Assembly (NCBI RefSeq): GCF_019443105.1
Contig: NZ_JAHZIJ010000005.1
Span: 248,001 to 312,000, forward strand
Source: Paenibacillus oenotherae
GTDB lineage: Bacteria > Bacillota > Bacilli > Paenibacillales > Paenibacillaceae
DNA: 64,000 nt
Direction: 5' to 3'
The position numbers and the translations under genes were made by a program. Below the pieces are notes generated by a model. It searched no databases. It saw nothing but the letters and a program-made list of their open reading frames with translations, and was not told the origin of the DNA. How positions within the stretch are numbered: position 1 is the stretch's first letter; every line of letters begins with the position of its first letter. Positions 1 to 7,284 of the stretch are shown in pieces.

Positions 1-14
1 TGCACGACTTAGAA

Positions 15-779
15 TTACGCAATGACGGCTTCAATCTTGCGCCATTGCAAACGATCCCGCATAGCGACCACAGGGCCGATCACAATCGCGACAGGACTGG
101 AGAGCCGTGATACTTCCGGGTCACCTACGATATCAGCGAGCGTACCGACCACCGTTTGCTGCTCCTCGCGTGTCCCGCTTTGAATAAGCGCAATCGGCGT
201 ATCTGCCGGCTTGCCATTCGCAAGCAACTGATCGATAATGAACGGCAGCTGCTGCAACCCCATCAGCACGACCAGCGTCTCCGCGCCAGCAGCCCATGCC
301 CAATCGACACAAGCCGTATCTTTGCCCACACATTCATGACCGGTTATAACCGCAAAGGATGCAGCCAGGGTACGATGCGTCACAGGGATACCGGCATAAG
401 CAGGCGCAGCGATGCAAGAGGAGATACCCGGTACAATCTCGAATTCAACTCCCCGTTCCGCCAGATAGGCCGCCTCTTCTCCACCGCGGCCGAACACGAA
501 CGGATCCCCGCCCTTGAGCCGTGTCACCGTCAGACCGCGCATTGCACGATCCGCGATCAGAGCGTTGATATCCTCTTGCTTCATTGAATGATGTCCGGAT
601 GCCTTGCCTACATACAGCAGCTCTGCGCCAGAATGAGCTTCCTTCACAAGCTCCTCGGATACAAGACGGTCATACACAATGACGTCCGCAAGTCGAATCG
701 TTTCCAGCCCGCGAAGCGTAATCAGCTTCGGGTCTCCCGGTCCAGCGCCGGTCAGATACACTTTACCGTACATATACAC
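15..779 (-). CDS. cobA: uroporphyrinogen-III C-methyltransferase
   Basis: SAM-dependent methylation of uroporphyrinogen III to precorrin-2, the first committed step towards siroheme, the prosthetic group of NirB. The 254-residue protein has the family length and motifs: an N-terminal VYLTGAGPGDP loop, VIVYDRLVS, the RLKGGDPFVFGRGGEE block and VPGISSCIAAPAYAGIPVTHR. The first codon is GTG (777-779), 5 nt after a GAGGAG ribosome site; an in-frame ATG two codons later (771-773) is an alternative. It is the last visible gene of the minus-strand nirB-nirD-hemD-cobA cluster, 63 bp after hemD. Only 14 bp lie beyond its stop, so further siroheme genes (precorrin-2 dehydrogenase/ferrochelatase) may continue outside the window. 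The gene could also be called sumT or nasF. Confidence 0.93.
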   Translation of the reverse strand: MYMYGKVYLTGAGPGDPKLITLRGLETIRLADVIVYDRLVSEELVKEAHSGAELLYVGKASGHHSMKQEDINALIADRAMRGLTVTRLKGGDPFVFGRGGEEAAYLAERGVEFEIVPGISSCIAAPAYAGIPVTHRTLAASFAVITGHECVGKDTACVDWAWAAGAETLVVLMGLQQLPFIIDQLLANGKPADTPIALIQSGTREEQQTVVGTLADIVGDPEVSRLSSPVAIVIGPVVAMRDRLQWRKIEAVIA

Positions 780-842
780 CCACGCTCCTCGATCGCTTTT
801 TATCCGAATATAGTAAGCAGAACCCGCTCATTCCGCCATTCC

Positions 843-1676
843 TTAAATGCTGCCGGAATCGGGCTCATCAGAGCCGCCTCCGAAAAATTTGCTCATCGCA
901 ACCACCATGCTGCCCATCCGTTCTTCCTCAGGGAACAGCACCCGCTCCACGCCTTCCTCATATACCGCTTCTGCCGTCACTTTCCCGACAGCAACTGCAA
1001 GCACACGGCTGGCAAATGCATCGCGCACAGCCTCCAGCTGGCCCATCCGTGCAGCGCAGCCCATCACATATCGCACCTGGACCGTACTCGTCATCGTTAC
1101 CGCATCCACCTTGCCCGTCACGATCTCATCGATGAGACGCTCTACAACGTCGCCCTCTGGCGGAATATGCCGATAGGGCAGCAATTCCTCGCATACCGCG
1201 CCTCTCTCGGCAAGCACGCCCGTCAGCCTCGGGGCAGGATCTCCATACAGCTGCAGCGCCACACGGCTTCCCAGCAGATCATAAGACTCCAGAGCCCGCA
1301 GCAGCCCTCTCGTCGTACCGTCGTCGTCCCGAACCTCCGGCGTCAACCCAAGCTTGCGCAGCACATTCACAGTCTTGTAGCCTCTTGCGCCAAGCTTCAT
1401 CGACTTCAGAGCGCCAAGAAAGCTCTCAGCCAAGCCCAGCTTCTCGGCCGTTTGCAGCAACGCCTCTGTCCCAACACCCGTCGTGAGAATCAGCCAATCC
1501 GCCGGCTGGTCAATAAGCGCCCTTAATTGATCCTCGATAAAACTGTCGTCCAGAAAAACCGTCCCTTGTGCCGGCCTTAATACGGTCTCTCCACCAAATT
1601 TATTAATCATGCGGCTCAATTCGTCCGCTTTGCGCGGTCCGGTCACGGCAATAATTTTGCCTTCCAATCGACCCAT
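843..1676 (-). CDS. hemD: uroporphyrinogen-III synthase
   Basis: Cyclises hydroxymethylbilane to uroporphyrinogen III, the substrate of the next gene. The 277-residue product has the loose HemD pattern: an N-terminal GKIIAVTGPRKADEL segment, WLILTTGVGTEAL in the middle, and a C-terminal half with VDAVTMTSTVQVRYV and AVAVGKVTAEAVYEEG, matching the two-domain HemD fold. Family identity per residue is low, so the call rests on length, these segments and the context. The ATG follows an AAGGGGGGAT site by 6 nt. It lies 49 bp after nirD and 63 bp before cobA. A dedicated copy inside the nitrite reductase cluster suggests extra siroheme supply when nitrite is being reduced. Confidence 0.82.
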   Translation of the reverse strand: MGRLEGKIIAVTGPRKADELSRMINKFGGETVLRPAQGTVFLDDSFIEDQLRALIDQPADWLILTTGVGTEALLQTAEKLGLAESFLGALKSMKLGARGYKTVNVLRKLGLTPEVRDDDGTTRGLLRALESYDLLGSRVALQLYGDPAPRLTGVLAERGAVCEELLPYRHIPPEGDVVERLIDEIVTGKVDAVTMTSTVQVRYVMGCAARMGQLEAVRDAFASRVLAVAVGKVTAEAVYEEGVERVLFPEEERMGSMVVAMSKFFGGGSDEPDSGSI

Positions 1677-1725
1677 GCCCGGATCCCCCCTTGAAGTAAT
1701 ATCTATCTATATATAATAACCTGTG

Positions 1726-2058
1726 TTAGGACACTTTGGAATGCACTTCGCTCATCACCAGCACGACATTGCCGCTCGCGTCCACATGAGCAGGAAAAGT
1801 CGTCACGCAGCCTTCATCCGGCGACTGTACAACGCCATCCTGCAGATCGATCTTCCAATCATGCAGCGGGCAATATACATGGTGGTCACAGACGATTCCT
1901 TCCGACAGCTTCCCTTGCTTATGCGGACAGCTGTTCTCCACCGCCTTGACTTCGCCATCCGACAGCTTGAACAGAGCCAGCTCCAGCTCACCGAGACGGA
2001 AGACACGGCCGCGCCGTTCAGGGAATTCAGAAATATGTCCTACGATCACTTCATTCAT
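1726..2058 (-). CDS. nirD: assimilatory nitrite reductase small subunit (Rieske-type)
   Basis: Small partner of NirB in NADH-dependent reduction of nitrite to ammonium in the cytoplasm. The 110-residue protein is one Rieske-like domain with both metal-ligand motifs visible: C-P-H in SCPHKQGKLSEG and C-P-L-H in YCPLHDWKIDL. Many NirD proteins have lost these ligands; here they are intact, so a [2Fe-2S] cluster is plausible. The ATG is preceded by AGGAGC at a normal distance and starts 24 bp after the nirB stop, so the two are co-transcribed. Confidence 0.92.
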   Translation of the reverse strand: MNEVIVGHISEFPERRGRVFRLGELELALFKLSDGEVKAVENSCPHKQGKLSEGIVCDHHVYCPLHDWKIDLQDGVVQSPDEGCVTTFPAHVDASGNVVLVMSEVHSKVS

Positions 2059-2082
2059 TCTCTCTTGCTCCTCTCGTTCTTA

Positions 2083-4536
2083 TCAGCTGCTCGTCTCTTC
2101 TGTTGCCGCAGCTTCCGGGTTCGCCGGCGCCGTCAAAGCATCGAACGCTTTGCGCAGCTCCTCATTCTCGATGATTTGCAGCCAAGGATCCTTCATCAGA
2201 TCAAGCGTCTTATCAATGCGGCTGTTGTAGCTGTCGCGATCCTCCTTGGCACTCAGCTCCTGCTTGATTGTATCCAATCCGATCCGCTGCGCCCATTCGC
2301 TTGTACGTTCGCCGAAGTTAGCCGTCTCCCGATAGTACTGCAAATAGGCTCCGGTCCACTCCAGCACTTCCTCTTCCGTCTTCACCTTCACCAGAAGATC
2401 AGCCGCGCGTACTTTCGTACCGCCGTTGCCTGCTATATAGAGCTCCCAGCCGCCGTCAATCGCGACAACGCCAAGGTCTTTAATCGTTGCTTCCGCACAG
2501 TTGCGCGGGCAGCCGGATACGGCAAGCTTCACCTTGTGCGGCGTATTCAAGCGCTCGAATTTCTTCTCCATGTCGATGCCCATCTTGATGGAATCCTGTG
2601 TTCCGAAGCGGCAGAAGGTGGAGCCTACACAAGTTTTGACTGTACGCAGCGCCTTGCCGTATGCATAGCCGGAGGGCATATCGAGATCCTTCCACATGCC
2701 GGGCAGGTCTTCCTTCTTCACGCCGAGCAGATCAATCCGCTGTCCGCCGGTAATTTTGACTAGCGGCACATGGTATTTCTCCGCAACTACTGCAATTTTC
2801 TTAAGATCCTCCGGCGTCGTTACACCGCCATAGATCCGCGGCACAACCGAGAACGTCCCGTCCTTCTGAATGTTCGCGTGATTGCGCTCATTGACGAAAC
2901 GCGATTCCAGCTCATCCTCATGCTCTTCTGGAAAAGCCATTCCCAGGTAGTAATTGAGCGCCGGACGGCACTTCGAGCAGCCCTCGGGATTATGCCATTC
3001 CAGCACATGCATCACTTCTTTTGTCGTTGTGAGGCGCATCCGTGTGATGGCGTCAACAACCTCATCGCGGGAAAGAGCCGTACAACCGCATATGCCCTCT
3101 TTGACCGCCGCAACATTATCCGCTCCAAGCGTCGCCGTCAGAATCGCTTCCACTAATGGCTTACAGCCGCCGCAGCCGCCGGATGCCTTCGTGCACGCTT
3201 TAATCTCAGCGACGCTGACGCAGCCCTTCTCCATTATCGCTTCTGTAATCGTCTCTTTGGTAACACCGTTACAGCCGCATACGATTTCGTCCCCGCTCAT
3301 TGCCGCAACGAGATCCTCCGTGCTTGCCGGCTTGCCCCCGCCGGATGGGCCGAAGAGCACTTCCTTCTCTCGTCCGCTGAAGTCCTCACCGCTGCGGATA
3401 ACCGAGAACAGCCGCGAGCTGTCGCTTGTATCGCCGAACAATACCGCACCTACCACTTTGCCTTTCTCAAAGACAACCTTCTTGTAGACGCCCTCTAGTC
3501 CGTCCTGAATGCGCAGCGCCTGAGTGCCCGGCTCATCCGTGAACCTTCCGGCCGAGAACACATTGACACCGGATACTTTGAGCTTGGTCGAAACAACCGA
3601 GCCCTGGTAGCCCTCGCTCTCTACACCGGCAAGCTTCTTCGCAAGGATTGCCCCCTGCTCATACAGAGGCGCAACGAGGCCATAAGCGATCCCGCGGTGC
3701 TCTGCGCACTCTCCCACTGCATATATATTAGGAATGTTCGTCTGCATGTAGTCATTGACGACGATGCCTCGATTCACTTCGATACCGCAGTCCTTGGCCA
3801 GCTGCACATTCGGCTTGATGCCGACCGCCATTACGATGAGGTCTGCATCGACATGCGTGCCATCCTTGAACTTCAATCCGGCTACACGCTTCTTGCCGAT
3901 GATGGATTCAGACTGCTTCTCCAGCAGGAAGTTCATCCCTTGGCCCTCAAGCTCTGCCTGGAGCAGCTTGGAGGCGGTCGGGTCAAGCTGACGCTCCATC
4001 AGACAATCGAAAATGTGAACAACGCTGACATCCATCTTCAGATTGACGAGACCGCGCGCTGCTTCAAGGCCGAGCAAGCCGCCGCCAATAACAACGGCCT
4101 TGCGGTATTTTTTCGATGCATCGATCATCGCTTCACAGTCTTTAATATCACGGAATGCAATGACGCCTTCCTTGTCCGCCCCAGGCAGCGGCAGCATGAA
4201 CGGCAGCGAGCCGGTCGCGAGCACAAGCTCGTCATACGCCACTTCGATGCCTTTATCCGTTGTAACAACCTGTTTTGCAGTATCTATGCTTCCGGCAGTT
4301 TGACCGTAATGAAGGGTAATGTCGTTATCACGGTACCAATCCCAATCATTCAGAATAATGTCCTGCATGCTCGCATCACCTGCAAGTACAGACGAGAGCA
4401 TAATCCGGTTATAGTTGGGGTGAGGCTCAGCGCCAATAATTGTCACTTCATACCGATGAGGGTTTAATTTCAGTAGCTGCTCTACGAACGAAACACCTGC
4501 CATGCCGTTGCCGATCATGACTAATTTTCTCTTCAT
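2083..4536 (-). CDS. nirB: assimilatory nitrite reductase [NAD(P)H] large subunit
   Basis: Six-electron reduction of nitrite to ammonium with NADH, in the cytoplasm. The 817-residue protein has the full NirB order: an FAD-binding Rossmann segment at the N-terminus (VMIGNGMAGVSFVEQL), an NAD-binding fold around residues 140-240 (AVVIGGGLLGLEAARGL), two BFD-like [2Fe-2S] segments rich in cysteine (IVCGCNGVTKETI, GGCGGCKPLVEAI, then ICGCTALSRDE and GCSKCRPALNYYLG), a ferredoxin-like half domain, and the siroheme/[4Fe-4S] ligands in TCVGSTFCRFGTQDS and SGCPRNCAEA. The ATG has an AAGGAGAG site. The gene leads the nirBD-hemD-cobA operon. A promoter with a GlnR/TnrA box and a terminator/antiterminator leader lie just upstream. 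The B. subtilis counterpart is nasD. Confidence 0.96.
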   Translation of the reverse strand: MKRKLVMIGNGMAGVSFVEQLLKLNPHRYEVTIIGAEPHPNYNRIMLSSVLAGDASMQDIILNDWDWYRDNDITLHYGQTAGSIDTAKQVVTTDKGIEVAYDELVLATGSLPFMLPLPGADKEGVIAFRDIKDCEAMIDASKKYRKAVVIGGGLLGLEAARGLVNLKMDVSVVHIFDCLMERQLDPTASKLLQAELEGQGMNFLLEKQSESIIGKKRVAGLKFKDGTHVDADLIVMAVGIKPNVQLAKDCGIEVNRGIVVNDYMQTNIPNIYAVGECAEHRGIAYGLVAPLYEQGAILAKKLAGVESEGYQGSVVSTKLKVSGVNVFSAGRFTDEPGTQALRIQDGLEGVYKKVVFEKGKVVGAVLFGDTSDSSRLFSVIRSGEDFSGREKEVLFGPSGGGKPASTEDLVAAMSGDEIVCGCNGVTKETITEAIMEKGCVSVAEIKACTKASGGCGGCKPLVEAILTATLGADNVAAVKEGICGCTALSRDEVVDAITRMRLTTTKEVMHVLEWHNPEGCSKCRPALNYYLGMAFPEEHEDELESRFVNERNHANIQKDGTFSVVPRIYGGVTTPEDLKKIAVVAEKYHVPLVKITGGQRIDLLGVKKEDLPGMWKDLDMPSGYAYGKALRTVKTCVGSTFCRFGTQDSIKMGIDMEKKFERLNTPHKVKLAVSGCPRNCAEATIKDLGVVAIDGGWELYIAGNGGTKVRAADLLVKVKTEEEVLEWTGAYLQYYRETANFGERTSEWAQRIGLDTIKQELSAKEDRDSYNSRIDKTLDLMKDPWLQIIENEELRKAFDALTAPANPEAAATEETSS

Positions 4537-4555
4537 TCGATATTCTCTCCTTTAT

Positions 4556-4604
4556 AAAAACATAAAAGCCCATTCCACTGTCGCTGTGACGAGTAGAATA
4601 GGCT
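4556..4604 (-). terminator. intrinsic terminator in the nirB leader
   Basis: Read on the minus strand, AGCCTATTCTACT pairs with AGTGGAATGGGCT (with G-U pairs), followed by TTTTATGTTTTTAT, ending about 20 nt before the nirB ATG. A strong terminator directly ahead of the first gene of an operon implies attenuation. Its 5' arm overlaps the GCC half of the P2 hairpin at 4601-4612, so the two structures exclude one another. Confidence 0.85.
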
Positions 4605-4637
4605 CCATTGCCGGGTTAAATGACACGCCTTTGTGTC
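4601..4637 (-). promoter_or_regulatory. ANTAR-type dual-hexaloop antiterminator RNA, nirB leader
   Basis: In the minus-strand leader two short hairpins have six-base loops with A at position 1 and G at position 4, the known ANTAR recognition pattern. P1 is GACAC(AAAGGC)GTGTC at 4622-4637. P2 is GGC(AATGGA)GCC at 4601-4612, and its 3' arm is part of the terminator stem that follows. Binding of an ANTAR protein should stabilise P2 and prevent terminator formation. The P2 stem is only three G-C pairs. The ANTAR protein gene begins about 220 bp away on the other strand, and a matching element precedes narK. Confidence 0.85.
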
Positions 4638-4661
4638 GGTAAACTTCACTTCTTAGGTTTA

Positions 4662-4702
4662 AGTATATATGTAGACACACTTTAATGTCAATATAGTTAA
4701 CA
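4662..4702 (-). promoter_or_regulatory. nirB promoter with GlnR/TnrA box
   Basis: Minus strand: -35 TTGACA (4686-4691), 18-nt spacer, -10 TATACT (4662-4667). The sequence TGTTAACTATATTGACA (4686-4702) is a perfect TGTNA-N7-TNACA nitrogen box and contains the -35 hexamer. The predicted start lies just upstream of the P1 hairpin. The narK promoter has the same layout. Confidence 0.8.
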
Positions 4703-4760
4703 TAAAAAAGACATTCCATGAAGAGGCATGTTACGTTTGTCAAATGAGCTCATTTTTGCA

Positions 4761-4798
4761 TCGACATTCCAAGCTTCAATGTGTTATATTTTATTACA
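4761..4798 (+). promoter_or_regulatory. probable promoter and GlnR/TnrA box of the ANTAR gene
   Basis: A perfect nitrogen box TGTTATATTTTATTACA lies at 4782-4798. A weak sigma-A promoter, TCGACA (4761-4766), 18-nt spacer, TATATT (4785-4790), would place the box over the -10, a position that suggests repression by GlnR rather than activation. The box is clear; the promoter hexamers are less certain. Confidence 0.6.
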
Positions 4799-4859
4799 CA
4801 TTTAATGGCTTGGGACCGTGTCTTTAGGTATGCCCCTTAATAAAGAGGTGACGTTTATC

Positions 4860-5417
4860 ATGTTGAAATCAATACTGCTCGTCGAAGAGAGCAATCGCAC
4901 CATATCCATGCATAGTTTGCAGCAAAACTGCCGCACGCTGCACCGCGCCGCCACACCAGCTGATGCCAAGGAATTTATTAGCGTCGTCGATGCCGCCGTA
5001 CTGCATGTTCCTCAGCCAAAGCTGAACGAATGGCAGTCTACCTTGTCAGGTATGCGTAAGCTTCCTATTATATGGCTGTGTTCAGAGAATGCTGCGCCCA
5101 AGGAAATCGACTGGGGCTTTGCGCTGGATGGTATTTTATTCAGTTCCATGAACTCTATTGAGATGCAATACGCGCTGAAATGGAGCTTGCGTGTGTTTCA
5201 ACAGCGCAAGAGATGGGCTGATGAGCGGGATGGGCTCCTGCAGCGCCTTGAGGAGCGCAAATGGATTGACCAGGCGAAGACCGTTCTATGCGAGATTAAA
5301 GGGATCTCCGAGGCGGAGGCCTATGATTTCCTGCGCAAGCAGGCGATGAATGAGCGCAAGCGCATCGGCGATATTGCCGCGTCCATCGTCAAAGTGTACC
5401 AGCTGATACATGGCTAA
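4860..5417 (+). CDS. ANTAR-domain transcription antiterminator with pseudo-receiver
   Basis: RNA-binding antitermination regulator, predicted to act on the nirB and narK leaders. The last ~65 of 185 residues form an ANTAR domain (LLQRLEERKWIDQAKTVL, EAYDFLRKQAMNERKRIGDIA). The first ~110 residues look like a degenerate receiver: the acidic pair is replaced by EE in LLVEES, and where a phosphoacceptor Asp is expected the sequence reads AAVLHVPQP. So phosphorylation is unlikely, and there is no NIT (nitrate-sensing) domain as in Klebsiella NasR. The ATG at 4860 follows AGAGGTG; an upstream in-frame start at 4818 lacks a ribosome site. Transcribed divergently from nirB and ahead of narK. The signal it senses is not evident. 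Confidence 0.88.
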   Translation: MLKSILLVEESNRTISMHSLQQNCRTLHRAATPADAKEFISVVDAAVLHVPQPKLNEWQSTLSGMRKLPIIWLCSENAAPKEIDWGFALDGILFSSMNSIEMQYALKWSLRVFQQRKRWADERDGLLQRLEERKWIDQAKTVLCEIKGISEAEAYDFLRKQAMNERKRIGDIAASIVKVYQLIHG

Positions 5418-5459
5418 GACAGGTCATTATGAGCGATAACGATCTGTAAAAAAAGTTAA

Positions 5460-5500
5460 TGTTAGATATATTGACATGATGTTTACGTGTCGCATATAAT
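5460..5500 (+). promoter_or_regulatory. narK promoter with GlnR/TnrA box
   Basis: TGTTAGATATATTGACA (5460-5476) is a perfect TGTNA-N7-TNACA box whose right end is the -35 TTGACA (5471-5476). An 18-nt spacer leads to TATAAT (5495-5500). The layout is the same as at nirB. Transcription would start near 5507, just upstream of the hexaloop hairpins. Confidence 0.82.
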
Positions 5501-5541
5501 GCAAATATGTTCACAAAGAAGTGAATCGTTTAGAGATTACT

Positions 5542-5580
5542 CAGTCTGCACACCGACGTGCAACTGATGGCAAAGAGGCC
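5542..5580 (+). promoter_or_regulatory. ANTAR-type dual-hexaloop antiterminator RNA, narK leader
   Basis: P1: TGCAC(ACCGAC)GTGCA at 5547-5562, extended below a bulged C5546 by CAGT (5542-5545) pairing with ACTG (5563-5566). P2: GGC(AAAGAG)GCC at 5569-5580. Both loops are six bases with A1 and G4. The 3' arm of P2 (5578-5580) lies inside the 5' arm of the terminator that starts at 5576, so P2 and the terminator are mutually exclusive. This is the arrangement known for ANTAR targets such as eut and nas leaders. Confidence 0.9.
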
Positions 5581-5620
5581 GGATTGCAGAATCTACGTCT
5601 GCAGTGCGGCCTTTTATTGT
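5576..5620 (+). terminator. intrinsic terminator in the narK leader
   Basis: AGGCCGGATTGCAG (5576-5589) pairs with CTGCAGTGCGGCCT (5599-5612) with one mismatch and one wobble, followed by TTTATTGTTG. It lies 210 nt before the narK start codon, so it can only act as an attenuator. It competes with P2 at 5569-5580. Confidence 0.9.
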
Positions 5621-5683
5621 TGTAGGATTAGCAGACGCTAAGTCACTACTGACAAAGGAATCAACTGAACTGCAAAGGTACAC

Positions 5684-5805
5684 GGGAGAGAAACCAGAGA
5701 GAACGTGAGAGAAAGGCCAGCAAGAAAACGGAGAGAAACGCGGAAAAACAGAGAGAACAGAAAAAGAGAGAAAACCAAAAGAGAGAAACAGAGAGAAACA
5801 GAAAG
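5684..5805 (+). other. purine-rich GAGAGAA repeat tract in the narK 5' UTR
   Basis: Between the attenuator and the ribosome site the leader is almost pure A/G with isolated C, and GAGAGAA or GAGAAA recurs about eight times at irregular 10-25 nt spacing. There is no ORF in it. The unpaired purine tract may keep the leader unstructured or serve as a multi-site RNA-protein target. Function unknown. Confidence 0.5.
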
Positions 5806-5830
5806 CTCAATTCGGAGAGGAGTTTTTTGA

Positions 5831-7072
5831 ATGATGGATAGGAAAAGCTTTTTGAAAAGTGGTCACAGCCCTTCGTTGCTAAGCGCGTTTTTGTACTTTG
5901 ATGTCAGCTTTATGGTATGGGTATTGCTCGGACCGCTTGCAGTTGTTGTTATGAGCGACTATCCGATGGATGCCGCGCAAAAAGCAAACCTTGTTGCACT
6001 GCCGATTCTGGGCGGTTCCATTCTCCGCTTGGTGCTTGGTTACCTTACAGATGTTATCGGACCTTAAAGAACCGGGCAGCTCGGTATGCTGCTTACAATG
6101 GTGCCGCTCGTATGGGGCTGGAAATTCGTAGATTCGCTTAGCGAGCTCTACATTGTTGCCCTGCTTCTTGGCGTTGCTGGCGCATCGTTCGCCGCAGCAC
6201 TGCCGCTCGCCAGCCGCTGGTACCCGCCGCAATATCAAGGCTTGGCCATGGGTATTGCCGGAGCCGGCAACAGCGGTACTGTATTTACGACCCTGTTCGC
6301 GAACCGGATTGCGCAGCACTACGGTTCCTGGGAAGTCGTGTTCGGCCTTGCACTTATTCCGATTGCGATCGTTTTTATAACCTTTTCCCTGCTTGCCAAA
6401 GACAGTCCGACACAACCATCGCCGCGCAAGCTTGCTGATTACGGCGCCGTTCTGAAGCAGCGCGATACGTGGATGTTCTGTATTCTGTACAGCGTAACCT
6501 TCGGCGGATTCGTCGGAATGTCGAACTATTTAACGATTTTCTTCAATACAGAGTATGGATTAAGCCCGGTACGCGCAGCGGATTTCACGACAATCTGCGT
6601 TATCGCGGGCAGCTTCTTCCGGCCTGTCGGCGGTTGGTTGGCCGACAAGATCGGCGGTATCCGAATGCTCATGGTGCTCTACGGTGTAGTTGGCATCATG
6701 CTGGCGGCGGTCTCTGCACTTCCTCCGCTATCCGTCATCACGGTATTGCTGTTCGTAGGCATGATGGCGCTTGGAATGGGGAACGGTTCCGTATTCCAGC
6801 TTGTGCCGCAGCGGTTCCAGAAGGAGATCGGCATTATTACAGGGATCGTCGGAGCAGCAGGCGGTCTGGGCGGTTACTTCCTGCCTAAGATTCTCGGCAA
6901 TCTGAAGCTTTCGACAGGCTCATACACGCCAGGCTTCCTGATTCTTAGCGGTATCGCCTTATCTTGTATTGTACTGATCTTCATTGTACAGAAATCATGG
7001 AAGAAGACCTGGATTGGCAGCGGCGGCAAAGCATTGGATCAATCGTCGCTCCAAAACCCGGCTGTCTCTTAA
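5831..7072 (+). pseudogene. narK: nitrate/nitrite transporter with in-frame TAA
   Basis: MFS nitrate transporter of the NarK/NasA family, a multi-pass inner-membrane protein. The two open segments, 5831-6067 and 6086-7072, are in the same frame and are separated only by a TAA at 6065-6067. Read through, the sequence is GYLTDVIGP[13 protein letters not shown], i.e. the conserved loop 2-3 motif of NarK proteins. One base change (AAA to TAA) explains it. Downstream the nitrate-signature-like segment [19 protein letters not shown] and the remaining helices are intact over 413 codons. RBS GAGGAG precedes the ATG. Options are a recent inactivating mutation, a sequencing error, or read-through; restart at 6086 would lack the first two helices. 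It heads the plus-strand narK-nasC operon. Confidence 0.85.
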
Positions 7073-7084
7073 CAGGTGCAGCAT

Positions 7085-7252
7085 ATGGATGCCTTCGACG
7101 TTTTCGACATTCATGAGCTGCTTGACGTCATTGATTGGTGGGGAACAGGCGCGAGCCAATCCCCTGCCGAATACGCGAGCCTCCCGGAAGTCCCTGCCCT
7201 GCTTGAAACTTCCGGGCAGCCCGCGCTGGCCCGTGATGCAACAAACGGATAA
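7085..7252 (+). CDS. small ORF between narK and nasC, unknown
   Basis: A 55-codon ORF beginning MDAFDVFDIHELLDVIDWWG, acidic at its N-terminus, with AGGTG six bases before the ATG. It fits exactly between the narK stop (13 bp before) and nasC (32 bp after) in the same direction. I do not recognise the protein. Its placement and ribosome site favour a translated gene, but the ORF is short and could be chance. Confidence 0.4.
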   Translation: MDAFDVFDIHELLDVIDWWGTGASQSPAEYASLPEVPALLETSGQPALARDATNG

Positions 7253-7284
7253 ATGAACCACGAACACCAAACGGAGGGATTTCT

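Noticed and set aside
588-1526. 312-codon plus ORF opposite cobA/hemD
   Set aside because: Antisense shadow of two well-supported genes; composition is not protein-like.
5831-6086. Frameshift in narK
   Set aside because: Both halves are in the same frame; the lesion is a single stop codon.
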